Of a DNA stretch of 38,460 bases, positions 22,088-31,500 are shown piece after piece (positions within the stretch are counted from its first letter, which is position 1; each line of letters begins with the position of its first letter). The translations under genes were made by a program, and so were the position numbers. The notes beneath the pieces were generated by a model. The model was given only the letters and a program-made list of their open reading frames with translations, did no database searches and was not told where the DNA came from. Source of the DNA: Gloeophyllum trabeum ATCC 11539. Taxonomy: Eukaryota; Basidiomycota; Agaricomycetes; Gloeophyllales; Gloeophyllaceae. The stretch covers positions 102,041-140,500 of the forward strand of contig NW_006920425.1 of the NCBI RefSeq assembly GCF_000344685.1. The letters are read 5' to 3'.

Positions 22088-22695
22088 GTGTACGTCGTCA
22101 GACTTGAATTTGACCATACCCGATTCGGCCAGCATCCGGACTTCTGGCGCGATCCTGTAGGCCCCATCACGCACTTCATACCAGCCTCGGTCATCCTTTC
22201 ACGGCTGCAGCGGGGAAACCACTGGACATGGTCCGAATGGGGTCCACAGGAGACGCATTTGGAAGGCAACATGATAGTACCCGTGGGCACCGTGAAGAAC
22301 GCCCAGAGGTTTGCCTTCCTTACTCATACCCTGATGGGACATCCCGTACTTGAAGTGTACGACTTCGGTGGATCGCGGAGGCCCGAGGTCGCGGCGACGG
22401 AAGCCCAAAATGTCTCGAGCATGCTTCAGAGATACAGTGTCGAGTGGCCGATGCCCGAAGGTCACCACCAGCGAACTGAAGTTCTCCCGTGCGGTCTGCA
22501 ATACACGAGAAAGGCTGCGATCATGGCTGGATTCTCAGATTGGGGACAAATTGGTGCCGGAGTGGACGTTGTCACATGCGATGACGGTGTCGTGTTCGTG
22601 CGGGTGAGTTCTCTCGTAGTGATTTGGAACCCTGCTGAATTGTCTTTCAGGAGGACCCTGCCAGAGGGTTTGATTTCCGTGCCGTTACGCTATGA
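22088..22695 (+). pseudogene. F-box gene A, 3' part, separated by transposon
   Basis: Coding sequence resumes directly after the right TA at GTG (22088-22090) as VYVVRLEFDHTRF and runs to 22603, with a final exon at 22651-22695 (EDPARGFDFRAVTL, stop TGA). It matches the C-terminal third of paralogue B: VISSRLEHGIIWDW against VILSRLQRGNHWTW, VLTVYDF against VLEVYDF, and the last intron is in the same place. There is no stop or frameshift, so decay has not set in. Without the element this would be codons 379 to the stop of a 522-residue protein. It has no natural ATG of its own near the start, so it is probably not expressed as a useful protein. Confidence 0.85.
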
Positions 22696-23540
22696 ACGGG
22701 TCTTCTTCCAAACACTGTGCACTGTTGTCTGAGTCACCCGCTTCCATGCGACCTAAGGCTCCGAGTGTGATTGTTGTATAGAACATCTCCCTGGCATTTC
22801 ATCCACATTGTAGATATTTCACATTGCATCAATAGAGTCTCCAAAGAGAGCCGCATACACTCGCTGCTCTGGGTATTCTGAAAAAAACCGTCAATGTACC
22901 GCCCTACAGTGTGCTCTAATAAATTGTGAATACTGACTTACACCAGGCCGCTGTGCAGCGACTGTACACTACTGGTACTGTAAGTATGGTCCGAGCCTCA
23001 GGCGAGGCGGATCTGACAGATCTGAATCATCTGATCATGAAGAACTTGTCAATCAATGCGTTCCTTCGGGATTTCCCGGCCGTGTTCACCTGTGGTTCGC
23101 CTGAGGTTCGAGCGACGATATTGCAACCATACAATATTATAATATTGTACGGGGACATCATTGCGATACTAAGCGTCGTCATCGAGTCAAATCTAAGGCT
23201 AGGTGCGTGTAACTTATTTTATGGCATTTCTGTGCAAAATTGTCGCAATTAGGGTTTGTGGCATCACCGTGCGCGTGTGCGGTCGAATCGTGGCTGCGAC
23301 GGACGACCCACGATGAACCTCGTACAATATTAATCCCGCGGCAGAATACGTACGCTTACTTTTTTGCATGCTTTGCGACAATAAGAATACCTTCGGTTAA
23401 CCAAGACATCATGCATCATGCACCAGGAGCATCGGCACGGCACTGCGATTGGGCGGAGCAACGAAGTGTGGCTTGGACCAACTGCATTGACCTTCTCGGG
23501 ACGCTTTGAAAGCTTGGCCCTGAATACGTGTGGCACTGCT
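22696..23540. other. Intergenic region with a perfect palindrome
   Basis: About 850 bases between the two F-box genes. An open frame at 22926-23252 has no recognisable features. The only structure I see is a 20-base perfect palindrome at 23130-23149. Confidence 0.4.
23130..23149. repeat. 20-base perfect palindrome
   Basis: TACAATATTATAATATTGTA reads the same on both strands. Possibly a scar of a small mobile element or a protein-binding dyad; no flanking duplication was found. Confidence 0.6.
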
Positions 23541-23558
23541 TGGACGTATAAATAATGC
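23530..23558 (+). promoter_or_regulatory. Core promoter of F-box gene B
   Basis: TATAAA at 23547-23552, 56 bases before the ATG at 23603, preceded by GTGGCAC and CTTGGA exactly as in gene A. Confidence 0.6.
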
Positions 23559-23602
23559 CCACCCGGTGGCTTTCGTCCCTCACTTGCGAACCTCACACAA
23601 CT

Positions 23603-25433
23603 ATGTCGCCCGGTCACGGCGCATTCACCGAACTGCCCGTCGAGGTCATTACATTGATCCTTGTTCATGTTGACTACAGGATGCTTCTAATCTGCAAAGA
23701 AGTAAGTGACTTATTACTGTGGCTGCGTATCTTGCAAGGCTCACGCCCTTATATGGAACGTCTGACCTTTAGGTCTGTCATTTCCTGCGAAGCATAATCA
23801 ACAATGATCAGCTTTTGAGCTACCGCATCGACCTAGCAGCTGCTAATATGGAAGATGGTATGGCCTGTCAGATGAATACGGCTGAACGTTATCGCCGCCT
23901 TCGTCAGTATGTCTCAGGCTGGGATAACCTGAAGGGCCTCTCAGAGTCGCAAAATCAACGCTGGCTGGCACCTCTACCTGGGAATACATGGTTGAGTGCC
24001 TGGGAAGTACAGGCAGGGATTCTAGGTCGGAGCTACCATGCTGAAGACGGGACCTATGGCGTGGTTTTTGATCAACTGCCTGCGATCGCGAGAAATATCC
24101 CTCATCGTCAATGGCACATTGGAACCGTCGGCCACAACCTCGCGGTTTTCACTATGGAACCATCAGAAGACCTGCTTGCTACTGTGCATCATGGTACGTC
24201 AGAAACGCGAGTGCATAATGTAATATGTACGATCCATATATTAATGAGAAGTGAGAAATTAGGACTAGTGAACTTCGTCTGAGACGGCTCTCAGATGGAG
24301 GTCCCCACCCCTCTGCTGCGCTTCCTGTGCTGAATCTTGATATATTTCACACCTTCCATCAAGACTTCACGGTCAAGATCTCTGGAGATTTCATCGGCGT
24401 TTCCGCCGGCAGGTGGTCTGAGTTTATATTGTGGAGCTGGAAGACTTCAACCATCGTCGGGGTACGTCCGTCCTCTATGACCTACTATAAACATATCACT
24501 GATTGTCTGTCTGTGGCAGTGGGTCTCAGGTCGCCTCGCAGATGGGTTCATTTTATTAGATCAGCGGTTTATCTTGCTGTCTGAGCGCTCATATCCCGCA
24601 AGTCTGAGAGTTTATGATCTCAATCATCTCCCACGGGAATGCGCATGCTTGGACAGCCTGGCAGTTTTCTGTGTTTTCGAATATCCAGAGTCTTGTCCCA
24701 TTTATAACTTCCAGATACACACTTCTTCCCCTCTCGACTGGACCCCGAACAGAGATTTAGATCCCCCTTTCTTTTCGGCGCGCGACGACAGGTTCATCGT
24801 CGTCACATTCCATTTCGAGGAAGATATTTGGGCAAGAAGTCGCGGTGAACGTCACCCTGAAGACCGCACTCATTTTATATCATATTCTGTTATCTCCTCG
24901 CGTCTAGAGCACGGAATAATCTGGGATTGGAACTCCTGGGGTGTAGAAGGAACTTGCATGACGCTGGGTTTATCCGGGAGTCTGTCCTGGAAAAAGGTAA
25001 AAAACGGGCCTCGCGTCGCTTTTTGGGCGGGCGATAGCTCGACCGGACCCGTCCTGACGGTCTACGACTTCACAAGAGGCCAGAGACGTCGACCTGTCGT
25101 GGATGAAGAACAGGACGGTATTCAGACTTGCACCCAGAGGTTCCACCGAGTAAACTGGATGTTTCCCTACCAGCAGCCTGTAGATCTGTGGACGGACTTA
25201 CAATACACGAGCAGGACTGTTACACTGGAAGGAATTGAAGCTGCGCTCATCGGGCCGTCACACATCGCCACTTATGAAGACGGTATTGTTATTCGTGTGG
25301 TAAGCTGTCTCATTGCCGTTCACGTAGGGCCATTGCTCATGCGTGTATCCTTCAGCGCCAGGCTTATTATGATGAACTTGGCCACATATTTGGCTACGAC
25401 ATGCATGAAAAGTTCTTGGTTCTTACACTCTGA
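23603..25433 (+). CDS. F-box protein, gene B (intact paralogue)
   Basis: Exons 23603-23701, 23773-24193, 24295-24461, 24520-25299 and 25356-25433 join to 514 residues. The F-box is near the start (ELPVEVITLILVHVDYRMLLICKEVCHFLRSIINND), followed by LLSYRIDLAAANMEDG. The remainder (WHIGTVGHNLAVFTMEPSEDLL, FILLDQRFILLSE, FCVFEYPES, VLTVYDFTRG) looks like a beta-propeller-like or repeat region of the kind seen in mushroom F-box families. It likely acts as a substrate adaptor for an SCF ubiquitin ligase; the substrate is unknown. It is a tandem paralogue of gene A, with the same four intron positions and promoter block, and serves as the reference for the empty insertion site of the transposon. 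Confidence 0.82.
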
Positions 25434-25904
25434 AGGTTTGCCATCTTCGGAGACGCACCGAAAGGCCCTGCGGGTGGTGGCCTCAATATTGCGGCATTTT
25501 TGCTTGTATCCTTGGTAGCAGGCGATATACCACATACTAGTATATAGATTCGAAGCCACGCATTATTTTTTTGCCGTATAGAGGTTCCAAATTTGCACCA
25601 TATGCCTAGCGTACGAACAGAATGTAATCTACAATTGTAATCGACCAGTAATCGACTGCAAGCTTCGGAAGCATTGGATTGCCATTTGGCGCCGCGAATG
25701 TGGCGTGGGTCCGTATTTGGCTGTGTTGTACTCCTGCGGAGTGCAGCCTCGCCTCCTCGCCGTCGTCATCGTCTGCAACGACCACCAACACATCCCGCAA
25801 AACCCCTTACGACTTCGTTTGATACGGTGCGGATTGGTCGCTTTGCTCCCTCGCTGCAGACTTCGAGACTGACTGAGCTGACCTCAGAATCGCACGTTTC
25901 CATA
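25434..25904. other. Intergenic region upstream of synaptobrevin
   Basis: About 470 bases. No coding sequence supported; presumably the F-box 3' untranslated region and the synaptobrevin promoter. Confidence 0.4.
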
Positions 25905-26633
25905 ATGTCAGTACACCCTGCTCGTTGTCAATGTTACCTGACGGTTTCATTCTGACAATACACTTCCCGGACCGCTCACGCATTGAATAACCTTATACTG
26001 TCGGGATGCCAGGTCTGAACCATACGACCCATACCTTCCCCGTGGCGGCTCGTCCAACCCTTCTGGCCCGAGCGGCGGCAACGCCAAGACGGCCGCCATC
26101 CAGCAGCAGATTGATGATACAGTAGGTATCATGCGGGAAAACATTACGAAGGTGGCGGAGAGAGGAGAGAGGCTGGATTCGCTGCAAGACAAGACTGGTG
26201 AGTCGCTGTGTTCCTCATCGTTCTCGTTACTTTGGAAGCAGGATAGGACTGGGTTGGCAATAGAACTGGGTACTGAATGCTGTACGTCATAGATAACTTG
26301 GCTGTTTCCGCACAAGGATTCCGGCGCGGGGCGAACCGTGTACGAAAGGTGTGTAACGATGTCGGTGTTGAATATCTTGACCGGACTGACGATGTTCCTT
26401 TATTCCTCGTTAGAATATGTGGTAAGTAGTCATGCTAGCTATAGCATTCTCATACGTTCTGATTTGCTCCTGCGACTCCAAAGGTGGAAAGACATGAAGG
26501 TCAGTACATCCTTAGCCTGCCATTGTTTGCTCGCTGACGACTGTCGATGTAGATGCGAATCATCATCGGCGTCGCCATTGCCATCATCATTATCATCATT
26601 GTCGTGTCCATCGTCAAGGCCACTGGCCACTAG
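25905..26633 (+). CDS. SNC1: Synaptobrevin/VAMP-type R-SNARE (Snc1-like)
   Basis: Six exons, 25905-25906 (AT only), 26013-26197, 26293-26348, 26414-26421 (8 bases), 26484-26499 (16 bases) and 26553-26633, join to 115 residues. The start codon itself is split AT|G; the intron begins GTCAGT and ends CCAG, giving [13 protein letters not shown], the usual fungal N-terminus. The SNARE motif spans about residues 28-88 with the zero-layer Arg54 in [21 protein letters not shown] precedes a single membrane segment at 90-110 rich in Ile/Val. The protein sits on secretory vesicles and pairs with plasma-membrane SNAREs for fusion, by family knowledge. The tiny exons encode NMWWKDMK, conserved in the family, so the model is well supported. 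Confidence 0.9.
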
Positions 26634-27046
26634 ACGACTCTAACCCTTCCCAGCACCTCGACCGCGTCTGTTGTATCTATCCCTCTGCGTACTATAATTT
26701 CTCTCCATATTTCATACCTCACTGTGAAATAGCTCTGTTCTCGCTGCTCAGGGTCTACTTGTTGGGATATGGAGATTCCTTCGGACTACTTCTATATCTC
26801 TGTGATATTATCTGAATGGTTTACGTGTTTGTAAATGGACAAGAATGCACTGCGTTCTGCACGGCGTTCGAGACTGTACGCGTGACGTCAGCGGCAGGTG
26901 ATGGCCACTACTCCCGGTGCCCCACACTTCTTCCAGACCAAGAAGTACTGCCCGATCAATGTGCGGAGCCATGACTTGCGACGTTCAGTTCAAGGCCATT
27001 TAAGTCGCAAACCAGAGTCACCACCGCAACGTCCCTCATAACCTTC
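26634..27046. promoter_or_regulatory. Intergenic region with CRE- and MCB-like sites
   Basis: About 410 bases upstream of the PCNA-motif gene. ACGCGTGACGTCA at 26878-26890 combines an ACGCGT (MCB-like) hexamer with a perfect TGACGTCA palindrome (CRE-like, bZIP family), about 160 bases before the ATG. Motif match only. Confidence 0.45.
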
Positions 27047-27956
27047 ATGCCACGAGCTAAAAGAACAAAGCTTTCGCCATCGACAACGACGTCCAAAGTC
27101 AATTCTCACCGCAAGACACGTTCTTCGGCGCAGGACGCTGCTGAGCCCGAGCAACCACTTGACAGGTCCGTCGCGACACTAGACCTGCCGGATGACGACG
27201 GTGCAGACACCAAATCGTTCGCATCAAGGTCTCGGACGACGGACGATGACGGCCAATCCGTAGCCTCGACATCAAGACTTACAGACGAGGATCCCGCTCT
27301 CTTCGATGAGGAGGAGACCCCTGCACCATCCAAGCAGAAGCAGAATTATTACGGGGGAGGCGGCTACGATGCCCTGAAGTCCTTCAATGGCCAGATGTAT
27401 TCTGGCATGGCGATCGGCGGGTCACATACCTGGAATTATGACCAGGGCGTGTGGAAGGAGACGAAGGAGGAGCCGGACTTGTGGAAGATCGACTATAAGA
27501 CAAGGAAGAGGCGCGCCAGGAACGCGCCGAAGGGTAGTGGGGCACCTGTTGGGACAGAGTATCATTGGTTGATTGTCGCGCACCAGGTACAGTTCCATCC
27601 TATATCTGTTGAGGATTCCCGTGCTCAAATATTGTTATGGATAGTATGTCAAGAAGATTGACACGAATACGTACGAGACGCACCTGACGGGATCGAAGTA
27701 CAAGCTCGCGCACAAGAACGTGAATTCGAATTCGTGGTCGGTACCCACTGTCAAGAGACAGCGGGAGCGCGAGATACTGTTGCTTGAGGATGCGAAGAGG
27801 AGGGTCGAAGGCTTGCCGCCCGTCTTGGCTAATGAGAAGGCAAAGGTGAAGAAGGGCAAGGAGGAGAAGGGGCAGGCGACTCTAGATAGCCTCTTCGCCG
27901 GTGCAGGGAAGAAGCGTAAGAGGGAAGACGCCGCGGAAGGCGAGGACGCACCATAA
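27047..27956 (+). CDS. Conserved fungal nuclear protein with PCNA-box-like motif
   Basis: Exons 27047-27586 and 27645-27956 join to 283 residues. N-terminal 100 residues are Ser/Thr/Asp-rich and probably disordered, with a basic start (MPRAKRTK). The conserved core runs from YYGGGGYDALKSFNGQMYSGM through GGSHTWNYDQGVWKETKEEPDLWKI, GTEYHWLIVAHQ, YVKKIDTNTYETHLTGSKYKLAH to VKRQREREILLLEDAK. Near the C-terminus QATLDSLF (257-264) resembles the PCNA-interacting box Q-x-x-[ILM]-x-x-aromatic-aromatic, with Leu at the first aromatic place, followed by GAGKKRKRE, a likely nuclear signal. I do not know the protein's function; a role at replication forks or repair is inference from the motif and from standing next to POL2. 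Confidence 0.75.
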
Positions 27957-28525
27957 GTCCTACTACGCGTGGCGGACAAATACCGTGGTGTTGTGTATGA
28001 GCGGAAAGCTGTCATTTATCTTGTATCATAACGGTCTTCCTGCATAAACTCTCTCTACTTGGAGAGAAATTTAATATTCAGTCTTGTCTGTCAAACACCT
28101 AGATTCGCGCGCAAACGCTGGAATTGGAGAACGCAGCTTCAGCCTACGTCTGGAAATGCTGCTTAAAATACGATGAGGAGAAAGGTTTTTACCCACAGCA
28201 GTATATCCGAGTCACCTCCCTCTTCTTGACCGGCACTCAGCGGTCAATGGGTAGGACAGTGATCCCAGAGAGAAGTGGCTCTGCATCGCGTTAATACAGC
28301 GGCAAACTCTAGGCACTCTCCATAAGGGTCATCGTAAGCTGAAAGGTTGAAGTTCGGATGAGAATCGGATGAGAATTGGATGAGGGACTCGGAGCTTTTC
28401 AGCCACAGACGCGTCGCGTAACGTGTCACACCAGGCATCATTATCGCGTCTCCCGCCGGCGCTCGCGATACTTCACCCAGCACGGCAACTTATCCTTCAG
28501 GCTCGCTGTCCTACACGACGGCAAC
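27957..28525. promoter_or_regulatory. Intergenic region upstream of POL2, MCB-like site
   Basis: About 570 bases. ACGCGT at 28409-28414, within GACGCGTCGCG, lies about 115 bases before the POL2 start. In yeasts ACGCGT binds MBF and drives G1/S transcription of replication genes including DNA polymerases; in this GC-rich window the hexamer is not rare, so the support is modest. Confidence 0.45.
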
Positions 28526-31500
28526 ATGGGTCGCGGCTCTTTTGGTCTGGCATCTCGTCGGGCAAGAGGTTCATTCCAGCGAGGCGGATATCGCGGAGGT
28601 TCGTTCCGAGGAGGCAGAGGTCGCGGACGCGGTCGCTCAGGCGGCGCCAGCGCGGAAGGAAGCGCACCCACGAGAGATGAGGAAGGCACACAGCTAGAGG
28701 AGCGTTTTGAGCAAGTCAGGGTGAACGATGAGGTGGACGAAAAGCTCGGGTTCGCGAGAGTGCAGGATGGACCGAAGAGGGAGGGGTGGTTGGTTAACAT
28801 GCATCCGGTGAGAATAACGTGTCCATCCTGTCATGGCACGCACACTGACTATTGAAACGATACAGACATTGGTTAAAGATCCTGATTGGCCTGGAGGGAA
28901 AGCGGGCGTGGACTACTACTTTATTCAAGACGACGGGGACCTCTTCAAGTGCACATTCCTCTATGAACCGTATTTCTGCGTCGCTTGCAAGGTGAGCTCA
29001 CATTCTGATGCTACCCGTACTGGGGCTAAACTTCGCACAGAATGGGACAGAGACAATGGTGGAAGAGTGGCTGCTGAAGAAATACGAAGGCGTCATTTGC
29101 CGGATCACCCGCGAACGCAAAGAGGACCTCCAAATGCCCAACCATCTCATGGGTCACCGCCGACTATTCCTACAACTTCACTTTCGCAACGTCTCCGATC
29201 TGCTCAGCGTTCGGCGAGACATTGTGCCTCTGGCCCTGGCCAATGGTGCCAAACGGGATGCCGTAGACGCGTACGCCGAGGTAGTCAATGCTACCGCCGA
29301 GAACGCCGGTATGCAGATCGAACTCGAAGACGAGGACATGCGTGGGTCCAGTCGGGAGAAGGATCCGCGCGAGGCTATCATCGACGTGCGCGAGTACGAC
29401 GTCCCGTACTACCTGCGGGTCGCCATCGACAACGAGATTCGAGTTGGTCTGTGGTACGCGGTGACGTTCACTGCGGGCCAGCCATCCTTCAAGCACATTG
29501 CGGAGAGGGTGAAGCGTGCCGACCCGGTCGTCATGGCGTACGATATAGAGACAACCAAGGCGCCGCTGAAATTCCCTGATCAGGCCATTGACCAGGTTAT
29601 GATGATCTCGTACATGGTGGACGGTCAAGGCTACTTGATCACGAATCGGGAGATCGTCAGCGAGGATATCGAGGACTTCGAATATACGCCCAAGGAGGGC
29701 TACGAAGGCCCATTCACAATCTTCAACGAGCCAGACGAAGTGAGTCGCTCCACCGCTAACCGAGTATGCTACCTACTGACTTCGCACTTCAGGCGGCCGC
29801 TATCACGCGTTTCTTCCAGCACATCCAAGAAGTCAAGCCGACTGTTATGGCAACATTCAACGGCGACTTCTTCGATTTTCCATTCCTATGCGCACGCTCT
29901 AAGGTCCACGGTATTGACATGTTCCTGGAGACTGGTTTCGCAATAGACTCGGAAGACGAGTTCAAGAGCAAGACTTGCGTCCACATGGACTGCTTCCGCT
30001 GGGTCAAGCGGGACTCATACCTGCCCCAAGGTAGTCAAGGTTTGAAAGCCGTCACGACGGCGAAGCTGGGCTATGACCCTATCGAACTTGACCCCGAACT
30101 CATGACACCGTAAGTTTGTCAAAATCAATAAAGCAGCAGAGGAGGGAGCTAACTATATCCTTTGCAAGATATGCTATGGAGCAGCCGCAAGTTCTGGCAC
30201 AATATTCCGTGTCCGATGCCGTTGCCACATATTATCTGTACATGAAATACGTTCATCCCTTCATATTCTCACTTTGCAACATCATTCCGCTGAAACCCGA
30301 CGAAGTCTTGCGGAAAGGCAGCGGCACTCTCTGCGAAACTCTGCTCATGGTACGTCATTTGTCCTTCACGGTCAGGGTTACCAATGCTTAAGTGGCGCAG
30401 GTGGAAGCCTACAGAGGGCACATCATTATGCCCAACAGGCACGAAGAGGCTCAAGGGAATATGTACGAAGGTCATCTGCTCGCCTCGGAGACGTATGTCG
30501 GTGGTCACGTCGAAGCCCTTGAAGCTGGAGTATTCCGAAGTGATATCGCTACGCATTTTAAGATTGAACCGTCGGCCGCTCAGAAGGTATGATGAAACTG
30601 CGAATATCATCTGTATAGATGTTGATAACAAATTCCTCAGCTGATCGACGAACTGGATGCTGCTCTCATGTTCTGCATCGTCAAGGAGTCTAAAGCGTCC
30701 ATGGAGGACGTTACGAATTATGACGAAGTCAAGCAGCAGATTCAATCAGCTCTGGAAGAGATGCGAGATAATCCTTTGCGCCATGACAAACCCCTGATCT
30801 ACCATTTGGATGTCGCGGCGATGTATCCAAATATCATGTTGTCGAACCGACTTCAACCCGACTCCGTCGTCGATGAGTCCGTCTGCGCTGTTTGTGACTA
30901 TAATCGACCAGGGAAGCAATGCGATCGGCGTATGACATGGGCTTGGAGGGGAGAGTTTTTCCCGGCGCACCGAGACGAATACAATATGATCAGACATGCC
31001 TTGAATCAGGAGACGTTCCTATCCAAGAGACCTGGAGGGCCCCATCGACGATTCACGGACTTGTCTGAGTCAGAGCAGACTGCGCTGATCCACAAGCGGC
31101 TCGGTGACTATTCGCGCAAAGTGTATAAGAAGATGAAGGACACCAAGGTCGAGAATCGCGAATCTATCATATGCCAACGCGAAAACCCTTTCTATATCGA
31201 TACCGTCCGAACGTTCCGAGATCGGCGATACGAATACAAGGGTCTTCACAAGACTTGGAAGAAGAATCTCGATAGCTTCGTGTCGGAGGGACGTACTATC
31301 GCTGAGGTGGAAGAGGCGAAGAAGATGATAGTGCTCTACGACTCCCTCCAGCTTGCCCACAAGTGCATCCTGAACTCCTTCTACGGCTACGTCATGAGGA
31401 AAGGCGCTCGCTGGCACTCCATGGAGATGGCTGGTATCACATGTTTGACGGGGGCGACTATTATTCAGATGGCTCGGCAGCTCGTTGAGCAGCTTGGACG

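Noticed and set aside
22926..23252. 108-codon open frame between the F-box genes
   Set aside because: No homology I can recognise and no clear splice partners; kept as intergenic.
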